Shown here one piece after another: positions 23,693 through 35,508 of a stretch of 64,000 nucleotides of DNA; within the stretch, counting starts at the first letter, position 1, and the number at the start of each line of letters is the position of its first letter. The notes beneath the pieces were generated by a model. It worked only from the letters and a program-made list of their open reading frames with translations, made no database searches and was not told the origin of the DNA. The stretch is from Caprella mutica (lineage: Eukaryota > Arthropoda > Malacostraca > Amphipoda > Caprellidae). Position numbers and translations under genes: made by a program. The stretch covers positions 186,001 to 250,000 of the forward strand of contig CANNZV010000503.1 of NCBI GenBank assembly GCA_947561585.1, in the 5' to 3' direction.

Positions 23693-24773
23693 AAAATGAG
23701 TAATGATGAAGGTATCCGGCATATTCAATCTTAAATAAATTTTAATTGAGAGCAATGAATGAATCTCAAAGCTCTCTATTTTATTTAAAGTTAAGTAATC
23801 TATTATTTATCTGAATTGCATTCTAGATACGATCAGACTATGAATAAACTGGTACATTCTGTTTTTTTTTCACTTATATAAATAGAACACTATTTTATAT
23901 TAAAGTGTGAAAATCACGGAGCTATGAAGTAATATAAAATTATTTTAAAATTAATTATTTAAGGAACGTGCTGCGAAACGGAAATATCATATAAAGTTCA
24001 AATATAGAATGGAAATGATACTTATATTCAATATATTGCTATTACAATATATCAAAAGATCTGAGATTTTTATCACTTTTATTCACTATTAAATTACTAA
24101 ATTCTATTTAAGGTTTTTAAATCAATTTAGGTAAAACCAATTTTCTTCAATGTAATTATAACCATTCTACCATTTCACGGTTTTCGAAAATATAAATTAA
24201 CGACATCAAATAATATTGAAATTCAGAGATGACCCTTTCGAATGTTTGGCCTTGGCCTGTTCAATTGGAACTCTTTTTAGGAATTCCTAATATCATCCAA
24301 TCTCCAATCTGTGTTAAATTTTCGATGAATAAATCATTTTGAGCTTTTGGTATTTCAATAGTTGGAATATGCGGATAATTAGAATTCTGTTCGTTATAAA
24401 TCAGATATTGCTATTATACATATATAAAAATAAAATATCTCTTATGATAAGTAAAGTTTATGTTGTTTCATTGGAAGTGTTATTAAATTTTATTGAAATT
24501 ATTGTTAGTTTTCATTGGAATTATCTTGAATGTTTAACAATCTCTTCATTAATAAAAATAAAATTCATTGATGTGATGTCAAATTGGTTTTAAAAAATAA
24601 ATGGTTTTGAATGAATGAAAGAGTTGTATTAACGACAAAAATATTTCGTTTTTTCTATCAATGATCTAAATATTTGATTAGGGTTAAAAAAATTCAAATA
24701 ACTTAGAAAAAACGTAAATATATTTGTACAAAATAGGAGTTTAAGGAATACAGCAGCGATAAAATATAGGGAA
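23693..24773. other. AT-rich sequence, nothing recognised
   Basis: An 84-codon open frame near 24.34-24.59 kb has no recognisable motif and is probably chance in AT-rich DNA. Confidence 0.5.
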
Positions 24774-25521
24774 CTAGATTAAGTGCACTCGGTAGAGCGC
24801 ATACTTTCGCCACCGCCTTGACTCATTCTCTCCTAAAACATATGAAACTAGTAACTGGATAATGACCATTCATTTCACCAGGTTTCATGCAATAAGGTTC
24901 AATACTGATTGAGTTATTTTTGAGTTATAAATGACCTTGAACTTTGGACGGATCGTTCCCTAAATTCTACCAGATGGTTCTTGACCATTGATCAATCGTT
25001 CCATAAAATTTCAGGCAATTTGGTTGAATGCTTTTGAGTTATTAAGTAATAAATGGCCTTGACCTTGACCTTGATCTTTAACCTGATCGCTCCCAAAATT
25101 CAGCCAAATGGTTCCAGGATATTGACCCATTAACCCACCAATTTTCATGCAATTTAGTCGAATACTGTTTGAGTTATTTGAGTTATAAATGACCTTGACC
25201 TTGAACTTTGACCGAATCACTCCTACAATTCTACCAGATGGTTCCTGAACTTTTATCAATCGTTCAAACAAATTTCGGTCAATTTGGGTTAACAACTTTT
25301 AAGCTATTGAGTAATAAATGGCCTTGACCTTGATGCTTGATCTTTGATCTGATCGCTCCCAAAATTTAACCACATGGTTCCTGGATATTGAACAATCGTC
25401 TCATCAAATTTTAGGCAATTTGGTTGAATAATAAATTTTGAGATATTCGAATAACAAGATGATAAATAAATAAATGCCGGGTAAAATACAACCTTCCGCC
25501 AATTTGCGAAGGTAATATGAA
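24774..25521 (-). mobile_element. Helitron-like non-autonomous element, copy B
   Basis: On the minus strand it starts ACCTTCGCAAATTGGCGGAA and ends GCGCTCTACCGAGTGC, a 7-nt spacer, then CTAG-T, so both ends agree with copies C and D. It is the longest of the four copies. It has about five internal subrepeats built on ATGACCTTGACCTTG and ACCAGATGGTTCCTG words. No coding sequence is present. Confidence 0.65.
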
Positions 25522-25855
25522 TCATAGTGGTATGAAATGTTAATACTTGCCGGTGAAATAATCTATATATTTTTCTCTGATAACTTTTCAATTAAAATTA
25601 TTGATTAGAAAAAAAATGACGCAAATAATTTAGCAAACAGTGTTATAATTTTTAGTAGTAGTAAATTGTTTCGTCTAGTATTACATCGGCCTCAATAAAA
25701 AAAGAGTCACATGGACAAAAGCAAGTAACATGAAGGTCAAATCTACACAAATTAGGAGAGTTTTTCTTTTATTCGAGAGATTTAGGTGATGCAATAACGT
25801 AAATCGAATTGGAAGAGGTTGGTGAATCTCATTGGTGTGGAGCAATCTTATTGGT
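25522..25855. other. Spacer, nothing firm
   Basis: It may include further downstream sequence of the retrotransposon remnant at 25856-25990, but no motif is clear. Confidence 0.35.
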
Positions 25856-25990
25856 GTTTGTATTGAATCTGCATAATGAATGCATCGGAGACGTCTTGTG
25901 GATTCAGGGAAGATTATGGCTTCTTTGGCTCATTTATCTGCCTCCATTTCTCGGAGAGAATTGAGGTTTTCAACAGCCACATCCAATATT
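25856..25990 (-). pseudogene. Possible ribonuclease H remnant of a non-LTR retrotransposon
   Basis: The minus strand reads REMEADK*AKEAIIFPE, resembling the (G)NExADxxAKxA signature of retrotransposon-encoded ribonuclease H. One stop codon (TGA) falls inside the motif. The fragment is short and no other domain is recognised nearby, so the assignment rests on this one motif. Confidence 0.35.
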
Positions 25991-26833
25991 GACTCTTATG
26001 TGCTCATCTGTGTATATAAACTAGAAACACTCGAAGATAATGAATAAGGTTGGCCTGTAGACATCCAGCATTTTGCTCCTTGGATTCTATCATAGGAGCA
26101 GACGTTGAAATGTTATTTTTGGGCTCTTCTGAACGCTAAAATATCCTCATCGATTTTAGATGCAAATACGAAGTGAATTTACAGACGTAAGAACACGCAG
26201 AACTGCTGCATGAATGAATATATTGAACTTGACAAATCCTTTTTTTCAGTCAAGAAAGTGAAATGGATTTGCATTCTGTTCCAGTTTTCGTTGTTTAATC
26301 ATTATCAAGTATGTTAATTTGGTGAATAATCATTGTGTTCGAATCGTTTAATACCACTCAACCTAGTACATATTATGAAATATCCAAATTTAAATATATT
26401 GAAACTTTTTTCATTAACTTTATTTTTAATGGTTTCAAATAGTGCAATCAAACATAAATGATGGTTTCATTCAACTATCTAAAATAGAGATAACTGTCAA
26501 ACCTTTAGATTTATGTTCTGTACTCATGCTACAATGAATACCTTATGCTTTTTGGTTACATTGCATTAAGAGAACAGAATTAATATATCTATACTATAAT
26601 AAGAGCCATATCTGTTCGTCTATAAGTATCACACTCTTATTTAGAAACGAATATTAAAAGGAAAAATTATTAGTATTGCTCAGCTATCAGTTTTTCCACA
26701 AATTTTGTGGCAGTTTCATATTAATGTAAAATAATAGTTTTTATTTTTGAGAGAAAAAATAATTTTGTTAAATTATTATATATGTGTGTTGAAAATACGT
26801 AATCACATTTAAATATAATCCCAAACCAATAAA
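25991..26833. other. AT-rich sequence, nothing recognised
   Basis: No gene or repeat is supported here. Confidence 0.5.
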
Positions 26834-27103
26834 TTATATTAACTGAATTTCCATGGATAAACAACAGGTACTGAAATATTTATAATGTAACAGCCAAATT
26901 TTCTTGAACTGAACTGAATACGATTGACCTATAAATCGATATGCATATTTATATGCCCCAGATATTTTTTCAGAGTATTGATTTAAGGCTACATTAATCA
27001 CCAGCCATGTAATATAAGGCAATTCTTCACTCAAAGCCCTTATGCTACAAATAATGTAACACGTGGTAGAGTCTCCGGTGAATAATGAGTTTCCAATCAC
27101 CAT
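26834..27103 (-). CDS. Uncharacterised open frame, possible membrane-protein exon
   Basis: An 89-codon frame starts at an ATG (MVIGNSLFTGDSTTCYIICS, then IRALSEELPYITWLVINVAL). Its first half is less AT-rich than its surroundings. The pattern of an Asp followed by a hydrophobic stretch and spaced leucines is loosely like a transmembrane segment of insect odorant receptors, but no diagnostic motif is present. No strong splice sites were found around it. It may be a chance frame. Confidence 0.15.
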   Translation of the reverse strand: MVIGNSLFTGDSTTCYIICSIRALSEELPYITWLVINVALNQYSEKISGAYKYAYRFIGQSYSVQFKKIWLLHYKYFSTCCLSMEIQLI

Positions 27104-28980
27104 GTCGGTTATGTCCGCAAGTCACGGATATTCTGGTTGTTGTAATTTACTCCGGGAAGATTGATAGCGGTGTAGTTTGCTTGAACCTGCAATGGAGTTT
27201 AGAGATGCTACAGCAATAGCCTTGATTCACTGTTTATCAATAGTGTCTCTACGTGCATTTTACTTATTGAAGTGAGGAGAAAAGTGTTTCCGATTTACGT
27301 CCAATTTTATAGATATTGGAATCTTGTAATCATATTAAAAGGAGCTTTTAAAAAAGTGAGTTAAAATGGATAGATATATTTGAGAAAATCTTCCTCGTGT
27401 CTCTGAATTAATAATTTTATTTGAATAAATTATTAAATTTGAAGAAGTGATAAATATATAGAATTGATCGGATAGCTTGAATAAGAATAGTAAAATTAAA
27501 AGTACACAGATACTATGAATAGTTTACAAAAGTACAAATAATTTAAATAATTCCAATATATAATAATTCTAAACAAACTAATTTGAAAGTGAATATAAGC
27601 TATAATTCAAAGTACAAATGACATTAGATAATTTAATAGAAAGTTAACATGACTGTCGAACAATATAAATTAATAGAACATAGGCCCTAAAACTAATCAA
27701 CAGAATTGGTTGCCAAACAAATACTAGAATTGTGACGTGAATTAAAATGACAGCCAAAGTCGCTCTGAAACTGATTGGCTTGAATTTACAAACCTAAATT
27801 ATAATAATGTAATTAGTTTTATTTCTGAATATTTATCAGAAATTACTATACATTATTTTTTTTTTTCATAATCACAGAGAGAAATATTCAATCTATGCAT
27901 TTCCATATTTTCTAGACGATTAAAAAATTCAACAGTTTTAATTTATTCAATTTTATTTGATGAAATGTGTGATATTCATTTGATATTGAACTGAAAAAAA
28001 CCAAAGCAATGCACTTCTGAATATTTGTGAATGAATGCACCGAAACGGAATTATAAGTTATCAATCATTCACGCATCTATTTTTGCAAGTTTCTATAAAA
28101 AAACATGATAAATCACATAACTTTTAGTGATGATGGCTCTTCTAGTTCTGTCATAACTGGAACTGAAAGTTGTCACCGTGAAAATATCTAAAAACAACTA
28201 TGCAATAACATTAATGTGTTTCTGATGAATTTAGAAGGTTTAGGTCATTTCCTTCGTTATCAAAAAACTTCGTTTCTGAATAAAAAAAATGAAATATTTT
28301 AAGAAGGAAGATTCATATCACTTTGTAAATTTCTAGAAGGGATTTTAGTGCAGGAAGAAACTTCTGTTATCAGATGACTTTAATTCGACTCAGTATTGGT
28401 TTTTGATCAGAATTGCAGATCTAGTATATCTATCCCGGCTATTATTGGGAAGAAATAAAGTAGGATCAGGGGAGTTTTCTCATGAGGTTTTCAAGCCTGG
28501 ATAAAGTGAATTGGACATTTTCCGATTATCTTAGTAGTTATATATGTTTATCCTGGAAAGCTCTTTGCTTAAAATGTGTATATATATATAAATTCAATTA
28601 GCAACAGCTTTTTAAAAGGCATTCAAGAAATTATCTGTAAAGTATTGATTCGAATATTGGATTTAGTAAATGAAATGAACATGCATTGGTAGATTGGTAT
28701 AGAATATATTTAGTATTCTTAGGGAATAAGAAACTTTATTGAATGTAAATTGATTTATTAAAATGATAATAACTAGCTGAACAAAAGGAGATTCTATGGA
28801 ATTGGACAGATAGGTTTTTGTTTTGATCTTATCAACAAATATGTGTTAGGATCTGTTCTGCCCATTTTTTTATATTTGAATGGAAATCTATATATACTAG
28901 TAGTATAAAATAAGCCGTGTCAGTCGGTCTTTCGGTCACAAAATGTGTTAAACAGATATTTTTCCAATAACACGGGTTTA
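27104..28980. other. AT-rich sequence, nothing recognised
   Basis: No gene, RNA or repeat boundary is supported here. Confidence 0.5.
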
Positions 28981-29112
28981 GGCTCATTTTCCAAAAAGCA
29001 ATTGGCCGAAACCAAATTTGTCGAAAACTAATTGGCCGAACCAGATTCTCCGAATACGGGTTTTCCGAATCCCAAATTTACCGAGAGATGAATTTGTCGG
29101 AAATCAAATTTA
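28981..29112. repeat. Degenerate ~15-bp repeat with CCGAA core
   Basis: The words ATTGGCCGAAACC, AAATTTGTCGAAAAC, ATTCTCCGAATACGG and GTTTTCCGAATCCC follow each other at 14-16-bp spacing. It is an old minisatellite next to the MITE at 29168. Confidence 0.75.
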
Positions 29113-29167
29113 ATGTATTTGAAAAGAACATTGTGTGGGACTTTGTAGTTTTTATCATTACATCTTA

Positions 29168-29806
29168 GGGTACGGTTACTATGGGTGCGTATTCAAGCGA
29201 TTTTTCGCACTGTCGACTTCTGATGAAATCGTATGAAAATCAAACTCATACTCTCCGATGGGAGTGGTTACAGTGGCAGCGATTTAGTCGTCAGAATACG
29301 TACGAAGTCATCAGAACAACTTCACCGTTCAAATGAGTTTGATTTTTTCGTACGACTAGCGACAGATTTGGTCATTTTGTGTTTAATTATCTTATTTTCG
29401 ATTGTTGTTACTGTTTACCCATGCGTTTTGGAGATATATTATAATACAGATTATTTTTAACTATATATATTATACCTATATATTTGTTAATATAAAGGCT
29501 TGAATTGGTTGTTACTGTGTGCAATTATTTTCAATAAAATTAAATATCCTTATAGTTATATACAAAATCTCCTCATTTTTCTACATATTTTGGTATTTCA
29601 AAAATAGTACGGAGTGAAAAAAATAATCAAATTAGAGTCGCACACAGGAAGGTTTTTAATTCCTACCGAACATTACCGCAAATAAACATAGTTTAGACCC
29701 CAAAATTACTTGGGCAGAAACATACTGACGATAAGAAATCGCGTACAGTGTAACCACCTCGCACTGACGATCAGTTCTGAAATACGCATCCATAGTAACC
29801 GTACCC
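29168..29806. mobile_element. TA-flanked MITE with GGGTACGGTTACTATGG ends
   Basis: The left end GGGTACGGTTACTATGGGTG and the right end, the inverse of GGGTACGGTTACTATGGATG, match over about 27 bp, and TA flanks both sides. The 639-bp interior has a 75-codon open frame (29233-29460) without any recognisable motif. The element looks non-autonomous. Confidence 0.8.
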
Positions 29807-29875
29807 TAAAAAGCACATTTCTTATATGAATTTGACATTACGTACAATTCATCCTGATAAAACTCGTAGTTTGTT

Positions 29876-30000
29876 AATCTTTTTATTTGCTGTCCGCTTT
29901 AACATAACGGGTATTAAACATGAAGAATGTAACTATGATACGCACGGGAATATATTGATATGAAATATTAATTCATATGATTTTATTCAATATTCATTAA
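29876..30000. repeat. Direct repeat, left copy (pairs with 30657-30775)
   Basis: It shares ACGGGTATTAAACATGAA, ACTATGAT and GCACGGGAATATATTGA with the right copy in the same order. The pair brackets Helitron-like copy C. Confidence 0.75.
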
Positions 30001-30044
30001 AGTTTTGTCAAAAATCCTATCCTAATAATACCGGTAGTGTTTTT

Positions 30045-30647
30045 TACCTTCGCAGAATGCGGGAAGGTCATATTTTCATTGGAATATATTTATTTATATA
30101 TTTATCATCTTGTTATTCGCTTAACTGAAAAAGTGTTCAACCAAATTGCCTGAAATTTAGTGAAACGATTGGTCCATGTCCAGTGACCTGCTGATAGAAT
30201 TTGGAGAGTGACCCGGTTAAAGGTCAAGGTCATGGTCATTCATAACTGAAAAAGTATTGAGCCATATTGCATGAAACTTGGTGGGACGATTGGTCAATAT
30301 ACAGAAACCATTTTGCTAGATTTTGGGAGCGATCGGTTCGAAGGTCAAGGATCAAGGTCAAGGTCATTTATAACTCAAAAACTCAAAAAGTATTCAACCA
30401 AATTGTCTGAAATTTGATGGGACGATTGGACAATGTCCAGGAACCATCTGGTAGAATTTTGGGAGCGAGCCGGTCAAAGGTCAAAGTCAAGATCATTTAT
30501 AACTCAATAACTCAAAAAGTATTGAACCATATTGCATGAAACTTAGTTGGACGATTGGTTATTATCCAGTTAGCAGTTTATCAAATTTTGGGAGAGAACA
30601 AGTCAAAGCGGAGGCGAAGGTATGCGCTCTACCGAGTGCACATAATC
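30045..30647 (+). mobile_element. Helitron-like non-autonomous element, copy C
   Basis: It starts TACCTTCGCAGAATGCGGGA, which can form an ACCTTC/GAAGGT hairpin, and runs through four ATGACCTTGACC-type subrepeats. It ends at GCGCTCTACCGAGTGCACAT, with the final CTAG changed (ATCATT). It is in the opposite orientation to copies A and B. Confidence 0.6.
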
Positions 30648-30656
30648 ATTTATTGC

Positions 30657-30775
30657 ATGCATTTATTTATTTGGTGTCCGCACTTACACGACGGGTATTA
30701 AACATGAATAATGTTACTATGATATGCACGGGAATATATTGACTTAATATTTTAATTCCAAATTTTTATTTAATT
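30657..30775. repeat. Direct repeat, right copy (pairs with 29876-30000)
   Basis: See the left copy. The two lie about 781 bp apart, and the differences are mostly single-base changes. Confidence 0.75.
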
Positions 30776-30871
30776 TTTAAGGGCATTTTATTTATATAAT
30801 AGATTAGACTATGCAGAAACTTCTATTTAATTTGAATACATTAAAAGTAACCTAATAAATATAGGGTGTTC

Positions 30872-31135
30872 GCAAATAAACTAGCCGATTTGAAAGGGTT
30901 GTAATTTGTAAATTATTATTACTATAAAAGATTGAAATAGGTTTCTTTTGAAAGATAAGAATTACAAGTCTAATGTTTATCACATTCTGTATAAAGTATA
31001 AGCATGTGTAGCCGAAAAAAGTAACCTATTTAAAAGGCTGTAAATTGCAAACTATTATAGCTACAAGACTGAAATAGGTTTCATATAAAAGAGAAGAATC
31101 CCAAGTTTGATTTGATATCATTCATATTTAAAGAG
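30872..31135. repeat. Imperfect direct duplication, ~128-bp period
   Basis: GATTGAAATAGGTTTC and GACTGAAATAGGTTTC, each preceded by TTGTAATTTGTAAATTATTA-like sequence, occur about 128 bp apart. The two diverged halves look like an old repeat unit. Confidence 0.6.
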
Positions 31136-31371
31136 AACATGTAGGCACATCTATAGAGCTTTGATTTCATAAGCAGTTTATCATCCCAAGAATAGCACAA
31201 TTAACAGAGAAACAGAGAAAACATATACCTTGTAGAGGTGTTTAGAAATGGATTCGTGACTACAATTATTCGATTTTAGGCAAGATATGGAAATCTATTA
31301 AGTAAAATAAAATTTGAACGATATTACGTTACGTGATATGTCACTGGTGATATGTCCTCTCCTTGATTCGC
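31136..31371. other. Spacer, nothing recognised
   Basis: No supported feature. Confidence 0.5.
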
Positions 31372-31542
31372 CCACCTACACTTCTCCAACCTACATTCCC
31401 CCCCCTACACTTCCCCCACTTTCACTTCCCCACCTCCACTTCCCCCAACTACACTTCCCCCACTTTCACTTCCCCGCCTTCACTTCCCCCAACTACACTT
31501 CCCCCACTTTCACTTCCCCTCCTCCACTTCCCCCACCTTAAT
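31372..31542. repeat. Strand-asymmetric C/T-rich minisatellite
   Basis: The words CACTTCCCCCACTTTCACTT and CACTTCCCCAACTACACTTC-like variants repeat. The plus strand contains almost no G over about 170 bp. The long frames here (proline/threonine-rich) are composition artefacts. Confidence 0.9.
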
Positions 31543-31944
31543 TTAGGTAAGCTACATATACACACAAAATGACATACAATATATCGTATTAATATATAAA
31601 TTATAAATAATGTTAAAAATAGAAGAATAGGGAATCGAAATATGAAAGTGGATACATAAAAAAAGCAAGAGTTATAACATATAAGATGTTCATAATATTT
31701 ATATGATTGGTACGCAATTATTTCAGGAGGTAAAATCTGCGTAATGCAGTAGAATTCGGAACAAATAAAGTTTTTTACTGCTCGTTCTTAACCACTTCAA
31801 AATGGATCACGTTTTTTTCAATCAATTCTTTCAATTAATAAAATATGCAAAATTATTGTATGCAAAATTAATGAATTAATTTGGACCACATTATCATTTT
31901 TAATGTAATACTAAAGCTAATATTTATTAAAACTAAAATAAAGT
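31543..31944. other. AT-rich sequence, nothing recognised
   Basis: No supported feature. Confidence 0.5.
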
Positions 31945-32060
31945 ATTTTAGTCCGTTAACTTTATTAGCTTCATTTTTGGTCCGTTACTTTTATTTGGTC
32001 CATTTCTGGTCTGTTAACTTCACTTGGTCCGTTTCTGGTCCGTTATCATTACTTTAGGTC
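31945..32060. repeat. Degenerate GGTCCGTTAACTT repeat
   Basis: TTAGTCCGTTAACTTTATTA, TTGGTCCGTTACTTTTATT and TGGTCTGTTAACTTCACTTG follow each other, about five units of variable length. Confidence 0.75.
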
Positions 32061-34655
32061 CTAGAATTAAATTGAACTGAACAATTAAATATCATATCAT
32101 GCCTGAAATTTCTATAACTTTACATTCAAGAGCAAATTCCTCGATTATACCATTTCATTTGCAATCACATTTTTCGCAGTCGGTGCATAAAATTTTAGCA
32201 ATTGCCTCAATAACTTTTGTATTAAAATATTTCAAACTTTTCGATTTGATGAAGGTTAAAACTGCAAAAAAAAACCTCAGTACATTTTCACATAATAACA
32301 AAAATGCTTTGCTAACGAATTAAAATACTAATAAACATGATCTTTGGTCTGGAAATTAAATTCAAATATCTTAAATCAGTTATGAAAATATCGCAAGCAA
32401 TCTGTGTATATCAAATTACTTTTTTTTAGTAATTTGAATATTATTAACAATCTCTGTAGATTAATTTACTGCAATTATTGAATCAAGTTCAATATATATT
32501 ATCAATCTATAGATAATCCACGGAGTTTAGATATTTAATTGGTAAATCAAATACTATTACCTCATTCTCTTTAGACTATAACTAATATTACATCCATTTT
32601 TATTTATTTATATTCAAAATATAGTTACCAACTAGAATTGAAAGTCATGTTTACTTGTATGCTTTTGACTGTACTTCAACACAAAGTGGACAATTAATAC
32701 CTCACAAAATGGCAAATGGTTATATATACTCTTTATTTCCATATCATTTAATTTTTTTAAGGCCAGAAGAAATATAACTCGATTTACAGGAACTTTTCAA
32801 TACTAACAATATAACTATATAAAATGAATTTATGTTCTTTTTACAGTTTTAATACAGATTTAGATGGGTCATATGTATACCTGTATAATTTTTCAAATTA
32901 CTTACACATTAAACGAAATATATTATATTCTTTTAACATATTTACATTCAATATTATAAAAAAATTTATAGTGTAAATACAAAACTATTCTGCGATTGGG
33001 ATTGTACGACATTTATATATTCTATTCTAATTATCTGGTTGAACATAATTATATCATCTATAAACATAAAAATCCCTAATTATGCTGCAAATAGAGTTTC
33101 AAAAGAGTTTCAAACCTTCAACGCAGAGTTTAAATAACCTCTAATATTATGGATTTCCCGTTGAGTTTGAATCTTTTCAATCAGTTTTAAAAGAGTATCA
33201 CATTAGCTCATAAACCGCTGATTCTTCTTTGATGGAATTGTTTTTGAACAAAATTAATTAAGGTAAGTTAATAATAATAAATAATACACATTTTCACATT
33301 TATTGTTTTAAGGTTCATTACCTACATAATACTAGAGAACATGCAATTATATTAGTATTATTTGTTCAAAAGGTACATTAAATTCTACATATAAATTACC
33401 AATATGAATATATAATAATTGTATAGGTTATTATTGAAACAATTCTTTCTATAGTTTTTCTATATGTTTTATTTTTTAAAGCTATTTAAATTTCTGGCAG
33501 GTATACATGCACACACGTCGCAAAAAAAATACCTTCTCATCACAGCTGAATATAAATTCCGTTAGCTTAATCCTGAGTAAAGCAGTCGTCACTATCATAA
33601 TAATTATTGTACATGAAACTATTTCAACTCTAGTAAATGCGAATCTCTCACAAACTAGTAAATAAACAGAAACCAATTATAATAAGCATGACTCATTACA
33701 ATATGGTGATATGACAAGGAATAATCCTCGTTGCTTGAGTTTTGATTCGCTGCGGATCGACTGATTCATATTTTCAGAGCATGAAAGCTTATTGGATTAC
33801 CTCGGGGCTCAGTACTGAGTCTGTGCAAACAACTGTGATAGAAATGACTTGGTACGCAAAGAACAGGATAATCTGACGAGATTTACGCATGCGTGACAAA
33901 TGCAACAAAATTACGAATAAACACTTGACATAATACATAATGATTAAATCCTAACTTTTATGAGTTGATTTTATAAAATACAATTTTCTGAAAATATTCT
34001 TATGGTATCGTCGCAGAACCGGGGCACTTTTTTGCTTTAGTGAGAGTTTTCACAGGTCAGTCTTTAGTTTAAATTTTAGGAATTTTAAATCCAGTTATTA
34101 AAATTTCATTACTGGCAAATATTTTTAATTAGAAAGAATGACTTGCTACTATAAAATGGCCAACAATACATACCAAGTGATATATTTTAATATATTTACC
34201 GATGCACTATGTAGAAAGATTTAAAATTATCGACATCATTGTTCTACCATGATAAAAATCTCTTGTATAATCCGTATATCACAAACAAACTAAAATGTCT
34301 GCAATATTATGTAACACTCATTTCTTTACTTTTGGTTGATAAAGTCATGTTGTTTACTTCCTTGAGTGAAGAAAGCGTAAAAGTGTTTGAAGTGTTTCGA
34401 AATCACTCTAAGTACCATTGCCAAGTTGCTACAGTACCCAGACAAAATACTTCCAACTATTTTATTGCCAGGAAGTTCTCTTGCTTATTCTCACTGAAGA
34501 AACTTTAGAAAAACATGAGCAAACTCTTGGACAAAATTACAACATTTACAATCATAAAAAACACAAGTTCAGTCTTCTCAAAATATTCACTCTATCATTT
34601 ATTTGTTCTTGATATCGAAAATAAGGTTAGGATTTTTATCAGAATAGTAGATATT
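32061..34655. other. Long AT-rich stretch without recognised genes
   Basis: Short open frames at 32.1, 33.5 and 34.2-34.5 kb carry no recognisable motif. Confidence 0.5.
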
Positions 34656-34980
34656 TAGAACACTACAATGTTGGAAGTTTAAAGATTATATTGAATGTGT
34701 TTCGCTCTTCTACTTAAGCAGTATACAAAAATGAACCACGAAATTTGAATAAATTGTATAATATTTTGCTGTTTATAAATTTTTCCGACAATGGAACAAG
34801 TGAAGTATTGAACTTGATGATATTAATATTTTGTTTTTAAAATAATAAAATATTTATTCATATTTCCTTCAAAAATGTTTCAGCTGATACATAAACTTAT
34901 CATTAGAACACTACAATTTTGAAAGTTTAAAAATTATATCGAATATATTTTGCTCTTCTATTTAAGCAGTATAAAATAAA
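34656..34980. repeat. Pair of ~75-bp direct repeats, 248 bp apart
   Basis: GAACACTACAATGTTGGAAG...CTTAAGCAGTATA (from 34658) recurs as GAACACTACAATTTTGAAAG...TTTAAGCAGTATA (from 34906). It is a diverged local duplication. Confidence 0.75.
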
Positions 34981-35118
34981 ATACAGTACAAATAGGATAA
35001 ATTTGTACCTTACAGTACAAATAGGATAAATTTGTACCTTACAGTACAAATAGGATAAATTTGTACCTTACAGTACAAATAGGATAAATTTGTACCTTAC
35101 AGTACAAATAGGATAAAT
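34981..35118. repeat. 29-bp hairpin-forming tandem repeat, five copies
   Basis: Each unit contains GTACAAAT-AGGATA-AATTTGTAC, so every monomer can fold on itself. The units are virtually identical, which suggests recent expansion. There are no unique spacers, so it is not a CRISPR array. Confidence 0.9.
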
Positions 35119-35508
35119 AATCGTTGAATGAGCTTTAAGTTTGATAACCAGGATCACTTTTCCACCGAAATAAGCTGGTGGTGACAGTCAGCCCCCTTGG
35201 GGTGAAGCCGATAGGGTCACTAATCTGCGTGACGAGCCCGCCCCAACTCTATGTCTGTTAGAACCCTTTATAAACTAAATGAAAAAATATGTTTTTGACT
35301 CATATACTATATATGGTGCTATTCATGAAAATTTTCTTAAGAAAAAGTTAAAAATTGATCTGGTTGACATTCACAAAAAAGGAATAGAAATTTTGTGAAT
35401 TAGAAGGGTAAATATAATTATTTTGTATGTGTGAAATTTACTGTCGCTGTTTTGGGAAGTAATCGACTTACAATATTTACATGTATTCCATATCATCAAA
35501 TTACTTGT
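35119..35508. other. Spacer with a GC-rich patch at 35165-35262
   Basis: The patch (CAGCCCCCTTGGGGTGAAGC, GTGACGAGCCCGCCCCAACT) stands out sharply from the AT-rich DNA around it. No reading frame, tRNA boxes or known RNA was recognised. The rest is unremarkable. Confidence 0.4.

Noticed and set aside
31314..31572. Proline/threonine-rich coding frames
   Set aside because: They result from the C/T-only tandem repeat, and several frames are open at once.
34239..34612. Two overlapping frames of 89 and 64 codons
   Set aside because: No recognisable motif, no clear splice sites, and composition like the surroundings.
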